A stretch of 23,849 nucleotides of DNA from Saccoglossus kowalevskii (GCF_000003605.2 NW_003111201.1:1-23849), one strand, 5' to 3'; shown: positions 8,541-19,154, numbered from the stretch's first letter. Notes: a model not told the origin generated them from the letters alone. Numbers and translations are program-made.

Positions 8541-8928
8541 ATTACGACATGCTAAAATTTCGGTAATCGTGTTTTGAAAACAAATACGATAGCACATTAT
8601 CAAATCTCTGCGTTTCAAAAAGGTTATTGACGACTGTTGTTACATAATTTGAAATACAGAGTTTTATTCTAACTATTTTAAGGTCGCATAACTAAGTGCT
8701 TGCAGAATGCAACGTCTATTACCCACAAGATGCTGGTAGTAAAATAAGCCAATAGCGTTCAAGAGTACGCAAAGCATTTTGAGTGACCTACATGCAGATG
8801 ATTCCCACAATGCCATTCGTCGCACTATTCTCACAATTTTACACTCGAGCAACAGCGGACTTCAATATCCAAACGTTGATGCAACCAAATGCCGCCAATG
8901 GTGTTCAACAGACACACAAAATAAAGAC

Positions 8929-9002
8929 TGGCCAATATGGGGATCGAACCCACGACCTTAGCGTTATTAGCACCGCGCTCTAACCAACTGAGGTAACCGG
9001 CC
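8929..9002 (-). tRNA. tRNA-Ile(AAT), copy 20, damaged A box
   Basis: Related to copies 4 and 14 but less decayed. G10 to C gives TACC in the A box and breaks 10:25. A43 breaks 27:43. T68 forms a wobble. G22 and C60 are normal. It is probably a poor template for Pol III. Confidence 0.7.
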
Positions 9003-9397
9003 ATTACGTCATGCTAGATTTTCGATCGTCGTATTATGAAAACAACTGCAATAGCACATTATCAAATCTCTGCGTTTCAAACTAGTTATTGACGGCTGTT
9101 GTTACATAATTTGAAATACAGAGTTTTATTCTAACTAGTTCAAGGTCACATAACTAAGTGCTTGCAGAATGCAAAGTCTATTACCCACAAAATGCTGGTA
9201 GTAAAATAAGCCAATAGCGTTCAAGAGAACGCAAAGCATTTTGAGTGACCTACATGCAGATGATTCCCATGATGCCATTCGTCGCACTATTCTCACAATT
9301 TTACATTCAAGCAACATCGGATTTCAAATTTCATTTTCCAAACGTTGATGCAACCGAATGCCGCCAACGGTGTTCAACAGACACACAAAATAAATAC

Positions 9398-9471
9398 TGG
9401 CCAATATGGGGATCGAACCCACGACCTAAGCGTTATTAACATCGCGCTCTAACCAACTGAGCTAACCGGCC
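9398..9471 (-). tRNA. tRNA-Ile(AAT), copy 21, weak anticodon stem
   Basis: A29:C41 and C27:T43 are mismatched, leaving three pairs in the anticodon stem. C32 is T and C68 is T. Promoter boxes and terminator are intact, so it may be transcribed into an unstable tRNA. Confidence 0.78.
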
Positions 9472-9865
9472 ATTACGACATGCTAGAATTTCGGTAATCG
9501 TGTTTTGAAAACAAATACGATAGCACATTATTAAATCTGTGTCGTTCGAAGTGGTTATTGAAGGCTGATATTTCGTAATTTGAAATTCGCTGTATTATTT
9601 TAACTAGTTTAAGGACGCATAACTAAGTGCTTGCAGAATGCAACGTCTATTACCCACAAAATGCTGGGAGTAAATTCAGCCAATAGCGTTCAAGAGAACG
9701 CAAAGCATTTTGAGTGACCTACATGCAGATGATTCCCATGATGCCATTCGTCGCACTATTCTCACAATTTTACATTCGAGCAACATCGGATTTCAAATTT
9801 CATTTTCTAAACGTTGATGCAACCGATGCCGCCAATGGTGTTCAACAGACACACAAAATAAAGAC

Positions 9866-9939
9866 TGGCCGATATGGGGATCGAACCCATGACCTCAGCG
9901 TTATTAGCACCGCGCTCTAACCAACTGAGCTAACCGGCC
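9866..9939 (-). tRNA. tRNA-Ile(AAT), copy 22
   Basis: The single change G49 to A converts the outer T-stem wobble 49:65 into an A:U pair. Promoter boxes and fold are intact, with a TATA-like element upstream. It is likely functional. Confidence 0.95.
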
Positions 9940-10334
9940 ATTACGTCATGCTAGAATTTCTATAATCGTATTTTGAAAACAAATGCAATAGCACATTATA
10001 AAATTTGTGCGATTCGAAGTGCTTATTGAAGACTGTTGTTTCGTAATTTGAATTTCGCTGTTTTATTCTAACTATTTCAAGGTCGCATAACTAAGTGCTT
10101 GCAGAATGCAACGTCTATTACCCACAAGATGCTGGTAGTAGAATCAGCCAATAGCGTTCAAGAGTACGCAAAGCATTTTGAGTGACCTACATGCAGATGA
10201 TTCCCAAGATGCCATTCGTCGCACCATTCTCACAATTTTACACTAGAGCACCAGCGGATTTTAAATTTCAATATCCAAACGTTGATGCAATCAAATGCCG
10301 CCAATGGTGTTCAACAGACACACAAAATAAAGAC
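9940..10334. repeat. Class III spacer (example, between copies 22 and 23)
   Basis: Diagnostic words are GTGCGATTCGAAGTGC or GTGCGTTTGGAAGTGG followed by CTGTTGTTTCGTAATTTGAA. Upstream of copies 2, 7, 22, 26, 30, 35, 41, 49 and 51. In copies 22, 26, 30, 41 and 49 its first 60 bp are of class II type with the TATA-like element. No gene seen. Confidence 0.8.
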
Positions 10335-10408
10335 TGGCCGATATGGGGATCGAACCCATGACCTCAGCGTTATTAGCACCGCGCTCTAAACAAATGAGCT
10401 AACTGGCC
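10335..10408 (-). tRNA. tRNA-Ile(AAT), copy 23, D-loop variant
   Basis: The D-loop reads ATTTGTTTA, so G15 and the invariant G19 are lost, which removes the Levitt and G19:C56 contacts. G5 to A opens pair 5:68. A49:T65 is as in copy 22. The A box ends TTTGT. Function is doubtful. Confidence 0.72.
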
Positions 10409-10803
10409 ATTACGTCATGCTAGAATTTCTATAATCATATTTTGAAAATAAATGCAATAGCACATTATCAAATCTCTGCGTTTCAAAAAGGTGATTGACG
10501 ACTGTTGTTACATAATTTGAAATACAGAGTTTTATTCTAACTATTTTAAGGTCGCATAACTAAGTGCTTGCAGAATGCAACGTCTCTTACCCACAAGATG
10601 CTGGTAGTAATATCAGCCAATAGCGTTCAAGAGTACGCAAAGCATTTTGAGTGACCTACATGCAGATGATTCCCACGATGCCATTCGTCGCACCACTCTC
10701 ACAATATTACACTCGAGCAACAGCGTATTTTTAATTTCAATATCCAAACGTTGATGCAATCAAATGCCGCCAATGGTGTTCAACAGACACACAAAATAAA
10801 GAC

Positions 10804-10877
10804 AGGCCGATATGGGGATCGAACCAACGACCTCAGCGTTATTAGCACCGCGCTCTAACCAACTGAGCTAACCGGCC
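10804..10877 (-). tRNA. tRNA-Ile(AAT), copy 24, discriminator changed
   Basis: The discriminator A73 is T, and G51 to T opens T-stem pair 51:63. The promoter boxes are intact. A73 is an established identity base for isoleucyl-tRNA synthetase, so charging may be impaired. Copy 43 is identical. Confidence 0.82.
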
Positions 10878-11272
10878 ATTACGACATGCTACAATTTCGG
10901 TAATCGTGTTTTGAAAACAAATACGATAGCACATTATTAAATCTGTGTCGTTCGAAGTGGTTATTGAAGGCTGATATTTCGTAATTTGAAATTCGCTGTA
11001 TTATTGTAACTAGTTTAAGGACGCATAACTAAGTGCTTGCAGAATGCAACGTCTATTACCCACAAGATGCTGGTAGTAGAATCAGCCAATAGCGTTCAAG
11101 AGTACGCAAAGCGTTTTGAGTGACCTACATGCAGATGATTTCCACGATGCCATTCGTCGCACCATTTTCACAATTTTACACTCGAGCAACAGCGTATTTT
11201 AATTTTCAATATCCAAACGTTGATGCAATCAAATGCCGCCACTGGTGTTCAACAGACACACAAAATAAAGAC

Positions 11273-11346
11273 TGGCCGATATGGGGATCGAACCCACGAC
11301 CTCAGCGTTATTAGCACCGCGCTCTAACCAACTGAGCTAACCGGCC
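11273..11346 (-). tRNA. tRNA-Ile(AAT), copy 25, consensus
   Basis: Identical to the reference. A class I spacer lies upstream, and the TTTATTTT terminator is present. Confidence 0.97.
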
Positions 11347-11740
11347 ATTACGACATGCTAAAATTTCGGTAATCGTGTTTTGAAAACAAATACGATAGCA
11401 CATTATTAAATCTGTGTCGTTCGAAGTGGTTATTGAAGGCTGATATTTCGTAATTTGAAATTCGCTGTATTATTGTAACTAGTTTAAGGACGCATAACTA
11501 AGTGCTTGCAGAATGCAACGTCTATTACCCACAAGATGCTGGTAGTAGAATCAGCCAATAGCGTTCAAGAGTACGCAAAGCATTTTGAGTGACCTACATG
11601 CAGATGATTCCCATGATGCCATTCGTCGCACTATTCTCACAATTTTACATTCGAGCAACATCGGATTTCAAATTTCATTTTCTAAACGTTGATGCAACCG
11701 ATGCCGCCAATGGTGTTCAACAGACACACAAAATAAAGAC

Positions 11741-11814
11741 TGGCCGATATGGGGATCGAACCCACGACCTCAGCGTTATTAGCACCGCGCTCTAACCAAC
11801 TGAGCTAACCGGCC
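11741..11814 (-). tRNA. tRNA-Ile(AAT), copy 26, consensus
   Basis: Identical to the reference. The 5' flank carries the TATA-like element. First member of the second four-unit block. Confidence 0.97.
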
Positions 11815-12209
11815 ATTACGTCATGCTAGAATTTCTATAATCGTATTTTGAAAACAAATGCAATAGCACATTATAAAATTTGTGCGATTCGAAGTGCTTA
11901 TTGAAGACTGTTGTTTCGTAATTTGAATTTCGCTGTTTTATTCTAACTATTTCAAGGTCGCATAACTAAGTGCTTGCAGAATGCAACGTCTATTACCCAC
12001 AAGATGCTGGTAGTAGAATCAGCCAATAGCGTTCAAGAGTACGCAAAGCATTTTGAGTGACCTACATGCAGATGATTCCCAAGATGCCATTCGTCGCACC
12101 ATTCTCACAATTTTACACTAGAGCACCAGCGGATTTTAAATTTCAATATCCAAACGTTGATGCAATCAAATGCCGCCAATGGTGTTCAACAGACACACAA
12201 AATAAAGAC

Positions 12210-12283
12210 TGGCCGATATGGGGATCGAACCCACGCCCTCAGCGTTATTATCACCGCGCTCTAACCAACTGAGCTAACCGGCC
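12210..12283 (-). tRNA. tRNA-Ile(AAT), copy 27
   Basis: C32 to A (anticodon loop ATAATAA) and T47 to G in the variable loop. All stems pair and the anticodon remains AAT. Copy 31 has the same two changes. Upstream TATA-like element present. Confidence 0.9.
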
Positions 12284-12678
12284 ATTACCTCATGCTAGAA
12301 TTTCTATAATCGTATTTTGAAAACAAATGCAATAGCACATTATCAAATCTCTGCGTTTCAAAAAGGTTATTGACGACTGTTGTTACATAATTTGAAATAC
12401 AGAGTTTTATTCTAACTATTTTAAGGTCGCATAACTAAGTGCTTGCAGAATGCAACGTCTATTACCCACAAGATGCTGGTAGTAGAATCAGCCAATAGCG
12501 TTCAAGAGTACGCAAAGCATTTTGAGTGACCTACATGCAGATGATTCCCACGATGCCATTCGTCGCACCACTCTCACAATATTACACTCGAGCAACAGCG
12601 TATTTTTAATTTCAATATCCAAACGTTGATGCAATCAAATGCCGCCAATGGTGTTCAACAGATCCGCAAAATAAAGAC

Positions 12679-12752
12679 TGGCCGATATGGGGATCGAACC
12701 CACGACGTCAGCGTTATTAGCAGCGCGCTCTAAACAAATGAGCTAACCGGCC
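12679..12752 (-). tRNA. tRNA-Ile(AAT), copy 28, decayed G19-less lineage
   Basis: The D-loop is ATTTGTTTA (G15 and G19 lost), G29 to C gives C:C at 29:41, and G45 is C. The 3' flank contains the diagnostic CAGATCCGCAAAAT that marks copies 28, 38, 40, 46 (one base different) and 52. Unlike those, this copy is followed by a class I spacer, so the unit is a recombinant. Likely a pseudo-tRNA. Confidence 0.68.
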
Positions 12753-13147
12753 GTTACGTCATGCTATAATTTCGGTAATCGTGTTTTGAAAACAAATACG
12801 ATAGCACATTATTAAATCTGTGTCGTTCGAAGTGGTTATTGAAGGCTGATATTTCGTAATTTGAAATTCGCTGTATTATTGTAACTAGTTTAAGGACGCA
12901 TAACTAAGTGCTTGCAGAATGCAACGTCTATTACCCACAAGATGCTGGTAGTAGAATCAGCCAATAGCGTTCAAGAGTACGCAAAGCATTTTGAGTGACC
13001 TACATGCAGATGATTTCCACGATGCCATTCGTCGCACCATTCTCACAATTTTACACTCGAGCAACAGCGTATTTTAAATTTCAATATCCAAACGTTGATG
13101 CAATCAAATGCCGCCACTGGTGTTCAACAGACACGCAAAATAAAGAC

Positions 13148-13221
13148 TTGCCGATATGGGGATCGAACCCACGACCTCAGCGTTATTAGCACCGCGCTCT
13201 AACCAACTGAGCTAACCGGCC
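13148..13221 (-). tRNA. tRNA-Ile(AAT), copy 29
   Basis: C72 to A breaks the terminal acceptor pair 1:72. Everything else is consensus. Copy 48, about 8745 bp away, shares the change. Confidence 0.88.
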
Positions 13222-13615
13222 ATTACGACATGCTAAAATTTCGGTAATCGTGCTTTGAAAACAAATACGATAGCACATTATTAAATCTGTGTCGTTCGAA
13301 GTGGTTATTGAAGGCTGATATTTCGTAATTTGAAATTCGCTGTATTATTTTAACTAGTTTAAGGACGCATAACTAAGTGCTTGCAGAATGCAACGTCTAT
13401 TACCCACAAAATGCTGGGAGTAAATTCAGCCAATAGCGTTCAAGAGAACGCAAAGCATTTTGAGTGACCTACATGCAGATGATTCCCATGATGCCATTCG
13501 TCGCACTATTCTCACAATTTTACATTCGAGCAACATCGGATTTCAAATTTCATTTTCTAAACGTTGATGCAACCGATGCCGCCAATGGTGTTCAACAGAC
13601 ACACAAAATAAAGAC

Positions 13616-13689
13616 TGGCCGATATGGGGATCGAACCCACGACCTCAGCGTTATTAGCACCGCGCTCTAACCAACTGAGCTAACCGGCC
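13616..13689 (-). tRNA. tRNA-Ile(AAT), copy 30, consensus
   Basis: Identical to the reference, with an upstream TATA-like element and an intact terminator. Confidence 0.97.
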
Positions 13690-14084
13690 ATTACGTCATG
13701 CTAGAATTTCTATAATCGTATTTTGAAAACAAATGCAATAGCACATTATAAAATTTGTGCGATTCGAAGTGCTTATTGAAGACTGTTGTTTCGTAATTTG
13801 AATTTCGCTGTTTTATTCTAACTATTTCAAGGTCGCATAACTAAGTGCTTGCAGAATGCAACGTCTATTACCCACAAGATGCTGGTAGTAGAATCAGCCA
13901 ATAGCGTTCAAGTGTACGCAAAGCATTTTGAGTGACCTACATGCAGATGATTCCCAAGATGCCATTCGTCGCACCATTCTCACAATTTTACACTAGAGCA
14001 ACAGCGGATTTTAAATTTCAATATCCAAACGTTGATGCAATCAAATGCCGCCAATGGTGTTCAACAGACACACAAAATAAAGAC

Positions 14085-14158
14085 TGGCCGATATGGGGAT
14101 CGAACCCACGCCCTCAGCGTTATTATCACCGCGCTCTAACCAACTGAGCTAACCGGCC
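14085..14158 (-). tRNA. tRNA-Ile(AAT), copy 31
   Basis: Same A32 and G47 changes as copy 27, at exactly 1875 bp (four units). The fold is intact. Confidence 0.9.
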
Positions 14159-14553
14159 ATTACGTCATGCTAGAATTTCTATAATCGTATTTTGAAAACA
14201 AATGCAATAGCACATTATCAAATCTCTGCGTTTCAAAAAGGTTATTGACGACTGTTGTTACATAATTTGAAATACGGAGTTTTATTCTAACTATTTTAAG
14301 GTCGCATAACTAAGTGCTTGCAGAATGCAACGTCTATTACCCACAAGATGCTGGTAGTAGAATCAGCCAATAGCGTTCAAGAGTACGCAAAGCATTTTGA
14401 GTGACCTACATGCAGATGATTCCCACGATGCCATTCGTCGCACCACTCTCACAATATTACACTCGAGCAACAGCGTATTTTTAATTTCAATATCCAAACG
14501 TTGATGCAATCAAATGCCGCCAATGGTGTTCAACAGACACACAAAATAAAGAC

Positions 14554-14627
14554 TGGCCGATATGGGGATCGAACCTACGACCTCAGCGTTATTAGCACCG
14601 CGCTCTAACCAACTGAGCTAACCGGCC
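14554..14627 (-). tRNA. tRNA-Ile(AAT), copy 32
   Basis: G51 to A gives an A:C mismatch at 51:63 in the T-stem. The B box and the other arms are consensus. The 5' flank starts ATTACAACATG, a variant shared with copy 34. Confidence 0.87.
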
Positions 14628-15020
14628 ATTACAACATGCTAGAATTTCTATAATCGTATTTTGAAAACAAATGCAATAGCACATTAGCAAATCTCTGCGT
14701 TTCAAAATTGTTATTGACGACTGTTGTTACATAATTTGAAATACAGAGTTTTATTCTAACTATTTTAAGGTCGCATAACTAAGTGCTTGCAGAATGCAAC
14801 GTCTATTACCCACAAGATGCTGGTAGTAGAATCAGCCAATAGCGTTCAAGAGTACGCAAAGCATTTTGAGTGACCTACATGCAGATGATTCCCACGATGC
14901 CATTCGTCGCACCATTCTCACATTTTACACTCGAGCAACAGCGGATTTCCAATTTCATTATCCAAACGTTGATGCAACCAAATGCGCAAATGGTGTTCAA
15001 CAGACACATAAAATAAAGAC

Positions 15021-15094
15021 TGGCCGATATGGGGATCGAACCCACGACCTCAGCGTTATTAGCACCACGTTCTAACCAACTGAGTTAACCGGCC
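15021..15094 (-). tRNA. tRNA-Ile(AAT), copy 33, weakened D-stem
   Basis: G10 to A and G24 to A leave only two D-stem pairs and change the A box to TAAC. C27 to T keeps a wobble. The anticodon, T-arm and terminator are intact. Expression is doubtful. Confidence 0.7.
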
Positions 15095-15488
15095 ATTACG
15101 TCATGCTAGAATTTCGATAATCGTATTTTGAAAACAAATGCAATAGCACATTATCAAATCTCTGCGTTTCAAACTAGTTATTGACGGCTGTTGTTATATA
15201 TTTGAAATACAGAGTTTTATTCTAACTAGCTCAAGGTCGCATAACTCAGTGCTTGCAGAATGCAACTTCTATTAACCACAAGATGCTGGTAGTAAAGTCA
15301 GCCAATTGCGTTCAAGAGAACGCAAAGCATTTTGAGTGACCTACATGCAGATGATTCCCACAACGCCATTCGTCGCACTATTCTCACAATTTTACACTCG
15401 AGCAACAGCGTATTTTTAATTTCAATATCCAAACGTTGATGCAATCAAATTCCGCCAATGGTGTTCAACAGACACACAAAATAAAGAC

Positions 15489-15562
15489 TGGCCGATATGG
15501 GGATCGAACCAACAACCTCAGCGTTATTAGCACCGCGCTCTAACCAACTGAGCTAACCGGCC
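15489..15562 (-). tRNA. tRNA-Ile(AAT), copy 34
   Basis: G51 to T opens pair 51:63, and C48 to T removes the base that forms the Levitt pair with G15. Promoter boxes are intact, with an upstream TATA-like element. Confidence 0.84.
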
Positions 15563-15860
15563 ATTACAACATGCTAGAATTTCTATAATCGTATTTTGAA
15601 AACAAATGCAATAGCACATTAGCAAATCTCTGCGTTTCAAAATTGTTATTGACGACTGTTGTTACATAATTTGAAATACAGAGTTTTATTCTAACTATTT
15701 TAAGGTCGCATAACTAAGTGCTTGCAGAATGCAACGTCTATTACCCACGAGATGCTGGTAGTAGAATCAGCCAATAGCGTTCAAGAGTACGCAAAGCATT
15801 TTGAGTGACCTACATGCAGATGATTCCCACGATGCCATTCGTCTCACAATTCTCACAATC

Positions 15861-15872
15861 AGCTAACCGGTC
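15861..15872 (-). pseudogene. tRNA-Ile remnant, copy 35 (12-nt stump)
   Basis: Only the 5' twelve bases of a tRNA remain, with one change in the acceptor strand. They join directly to the spacer motif TCTCACAAT at 15851-15859. A deletion of about 158 bp removed the 3' flank, terminator, T-arm, anticodon arm and most of the D-arm, leaving a 310-bp unit. Confidence 0.9.
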
Positions 15873-16267
15873 ATTACGTCATGCTAAAATTTCGGTAATC
15901 GTGTTTTGAAAACAAATACAATAGCACAATATAAAAGCTGTGCGTTTCGAAGTGGTTCGTGAAGGCTGTTGTTTACTAATTTGAAATTCACTGTTTTATT
16001 CTAACTATTTTAAGGTCGTATAACTAAGTGCTTGCAGAATGCAACGTTTATTACCCACAAGATGCTGGTACTAAAGTCCGCTAATAGCATTCAAGAGAAC
16101 GCAAAGCATTTTGAGTGACCTACATGCAGATGATTCCCTCAATGCCATTCGTCGCACTATTCTCACAATTTTGCATTCGAGCAACAGCGGATTTCAAATT
16201 TCATTTTCCAAACTTTGATGCAACCGAATGCCGCCATTGGTTTTCAAAAGATACACAAAATAAAGAC

Positions 16268-16340
16268 TGGCCATATGGGGATCGAACACACGACCTCAGC
16301 GTTATTAGCACCGCGCTCTAACCAACTGAGCTAACCGGCC
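16268..16340 (-). pseudogene. tRNA-Ile(AAT) pseudogene, copy 36, 1-nt deletion
   Basis: It is 73 nt. One base is missing from the 3' acceptor strand (ATGGCC for ATCGGCC), which shifts the lower stem. G52 to T breaks 52:62 and damages the B box. The D-arm and the anticodon arm are intact. Confidence 0.8.
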
Positions 16341-16735
16341 ATTACGACATGCTAAAATTTCGATAATCGTGTTTTGAAAACAAATAGGATAGCACATTAT
16401 TAAATCTGTCTCGTTCGAAGTGGTTATTGAAGGCTGATATTTCGTAATTTGAAATTCGCTGTATTATTTTAACTAGTTTAAGGACGCATAACTAAGTGCT
16501 TGCAGAATGCAACGTCTGTTACCCACAAGATGCTGGTAGTAAAATAAGCCAATAGCGTTCAAGATTACGCAAAGCATTTTGAGTAACCTACATGCAGATG
16601 ATTCCCACAAGGCCATTCGTCGCACAATTCTCACAATTTTACACTCAAGCAACAGCGGATTTTAAATTTCAATATCCAAACGTTGATGCAACCAAATGCC
16701 GCCAATGGTGTTCAACAGACACACAAAATAAAGAC

Positions 16736-16809
16736 TGGCCGATATGGGGATCGAACCCACGACCTCAGCGTTATTAGCACCGCGCTCTAACCAACTGAGC
16801 TAACCGGCC
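16736..16809 (-). tRNA. tRNA-Ile(AAT), copy 37, consensus
   Basis: Identical to the reference, with an upstream TATA-like element (class II spacer) and an intact terminator. Confidence 0.97.
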
Positions 16810-17204
16810 ATTACGTCATGCTCGAATTTCTATAATCGTATTTTGAAAACAAATGCAATAGCACATTATCAAATCTCTGCGTTTCAAAAAGGTTATTGAC
16901 GACTGTTGTTACATAATTTGAAATACAGAGTTTTATTTTAACTATTTTAAGGTCGCATAACTAAGTGCTGGCAGAATGCAACGTCTATTACCCACAAGAT
17001 GCTGGTAGTAAAGTAAGCCAATAGCGTTCAAGAGTACGCAAAGCATTTTGAGTGACCTACATGCAGATAATTCCCACAACGCCATTCGTTGCACTATTAT
17101 CACAATTTTACATTCAAGCAACAGCGGATTTCAAATTTCATTTTCCAAACGTTGATGCAACCGAATGCCGCCAATGGTGTTCAACAGATCCGCAAAATAA
17201 AGAC

Positions 17205-17278
17205 TGGCCGATATGGGGATCGAACCCACGACCTCAGCGTTATTAGCAGCGCGCTCTAAACAAATGAGCTAACCGGCC
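17205..17278 (-). tRNA. tRNA-Ile(AAT), copy 38, decayed G19-less lineage
   Basis: D-loop ATTTGTTTA and C29:C41, with the linked 3' flank CAGATCCGCAAAAT and a class IV 5' spacer beginning GTTACGTC. The B box, anticodon and terminator are intact. Probably a pseudo-tRNA. Confidence 0.68.
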
Positions 17279-17673
17279 GTTACGTCATGCTATAATATCG
17301 GTAATCGTGTTTTGAAAACAAATACAAGAGCATATTATTAAATCTGTGCTGTTCGAAGTGGTTATTGAAGGCTGTTGTTTTGTAATTTAAAATTCGCTGT
17401 TTCATTCTAACTATTTTAAGGTCGCATAACTAAGTGCTTGGAGAATGCAACGTCTATTACCCACAAGATGCTGGTAGTAAAAGCAGCCAATAGCGTTCAA
17501 GAGAACGCAAAGCATTTTGAGTGACCTACATGCAGATGATTCCCACGATGCCATTCGTCGCACCATTCTCACAATTTTACACTAGAGCAACAGCGGATTT
17601 TAAATTTCAATATCCAAACGTTTATGCAATCAAATGCCGCCAATGGTGTTCAACAGACACACAAAATAAAGAC
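17279..17673. repeat. Class IV spacer (example, between copies 38 and 39)
   Basis: Diagnostic words are GTTGTTTTGTAATTTAAAAT, GCTGTTTCATTCTAAC and CTTGGAGAATGCAAC. Upstream of copies 38, 40, 44, 46 and 52, so it is partly linked to the G19-less tRNA lineage. No gene seen. Confidence 0.8.
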
Positions 17674-17747
17674 TGGCCGATATGGGGATCGAACCCACGC
17701 CCTCAGCGTTATTAGCACCGCGCTCTAACCAACTGAGCTAACCGGCC
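17674..17747 (-). tRNA. tRNA-Ile(AAT), copy 39
   Basis: The single change T47 to G lies in the variable loop. All stems, both boxes and the anticodon are intact, with a TATA-like element upstream. It is likely functional. Confidence 0.94.
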
Positions 17748-18142
17748 ATTACGTCATGCTAGAATTTCTATAATCGTATTTTGAAAACAAATGCAATAGC
17801 ACATTATCAAATCTCTGCGTTTCAAAAAGGTTATTGACGACTGTTGTTACATAATTTGAAATACAGAGTTTTATTCTAACTATTTTAAGGTCGCATAACT
17901 AAGTGCTTGCAGAATGCAACGTCTATTACCCACAAGATGCTGGTAGTAAAATAAGCCAATAGCGTTCAAGAGAACGCAAAGCATTTTGAGTGACCAACAT
18001 GCAGATGATTCCCACGATGCCATTCGTCGCACTATTCTCACAATTTTACATTCGAGCAACAGCGGATTTCAAATTTCATTTTCCAAACGTTGATGCAACC
18101 GAATGCCGCCAATGGTGTTCAACAGATCCGCAAAATAAAGAC

Positions 18143-18216
18143 TGGCCGATATGGGGATCGAACCCACGACCTCAGCGTTATTAGCAGCGCGCTCTAAACA
18201 AATGAGCTAACCGGCC
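18143..18216 (-). tRNA. tRNA-Ile(AAT), copy 40, decayed G19-less lineage
   Basis: Gene body identical to copy 38, two units (938 bp) away, with the same linked 3' and 5' flanks. Confidence 0.68.
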
Positions 18217-18611
18217 GTTACGTCATGCTATAATTTCGGTAATCGTGTTTTGAAAACAAATACAATAACATATTATTAAATCTGTGCGGTTCGAAGTGGT
18301 TATTGAAGGCTGTTGTTTTGTAATTTAAAATTCGCTGTTTCATTCTAACTATTTTAAGGTCGCATAACTAAGTGCTTGGAGAATGCAACGTCTATTACCC
18401 ACAAGATGCTGGTAGTAAAATCAGCCAATAGCGTTCAAGAGAACGCAAAGCATTTTGAGTGACCTACATGCAGATGATTCCCACGATGCCATTCGTCGCA
18501 CCATTCTCACAATTTTACACTAGAGCAACAGCGGATTTTAAATTTCAATATCCAAACGTTGATGCAATCAAATGCCGCCAATGGTGTTCAACAGACACAC
18601 AAAATAAAAAC

Positions 18612-18685
18612 TGGCCGATATGGGGATCGAACCCACGACCTCAGCGTTATTAGCACCGCGCTCTAACCAACTGAGCTAACCGGCC
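18612..18685 (-). tRNA. tRNA-Ile(AAT), copy 41, consensus
   Basis: Identical to the reference. The 3' flank is strengthened to GTTTTTATTTT, which gives a five-T run right after the gene in addition to the usual four. A TATA-like element lies upstream. Confidence 0.97.
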
Positions 18686-19080
18686 ATTACGTCATGCTAG
18701 AATTTCTATAATCGTATTTTGAAAACAAATGCAATAGCACATTATAAAATCTGTGCGTTTGGAAGTGGTTATTGAAGGCTGTTGTTTCGTAATTTGAAAT
18801 TCGCTGTTTTATTCTAACTATTTCAAGGTCGCATAACTAAGTGCTTGCAGAATGCAACGTCTATTACCCACAAGATGCTGGTAGTAGAATCAGCCAATAG
18901 CGTTCAAGAGTACGCAAAGCATTTTGAGTGACCTACATGCAGATGATTCCCACGATGCCATTCGTCGCACCATTCTCACAATTTTACACTCGAGCAACAG
19001 CGTATTTTTAATTTCAATATCCAAACGTTGATGCAATCAAATGCCGCCAATGGTGTTCAACAGACACACAAAATAAAGAC

Positions 19081-19154
19081 TGGCCGATATGGGGATCGAA
19101 CCCACGACCTCAGCGTTATTAGCACCGCGCTCTAACCAACTGAGCTAACCGGCC
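19081..19154 (-). tRNA. tRNA-Ile(AAT), copy 42, consensus
   Basis: Identical to the reference. The 5' flank begins ATTAGAACATG, related to the flank of copies 32 and 34, and carries the TATA-like element. Confidence 0.97.

Larger units (their letters stand above)
9472..14627. repeat. Four-unit higher-order repeat, 1875-bp period
   Basis: Units 22-25, 26-29 and 30-32 follow the same order of unit types. Type 1 has 3' flank words CATCGGATTTCAAATTTC and CCGATGCCGCC; type 2 has CACTAGAGCA; type 3 has CACCACTCTCACAATATT; type 4 has GATGATTTCCACG and CCACTGG. Corresponding tRNA ends are spaced 1875 bp in every case that I measured. Copies 27 and 31 share private tRNA changes. Confidence 0.9.
16810..18685. 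repeat. Two-unit higher-order repeat, 938-bp period
   Basis: Units 38-39 and 40-41 alternate between the G19-less tRNA with CAGATCCGC flank and a near-consensus tRNA with CACTAGAGCAACAGCGG. A third, diverged pair of this type is units 45-46 in reverse phase. Confidence 0.85.
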
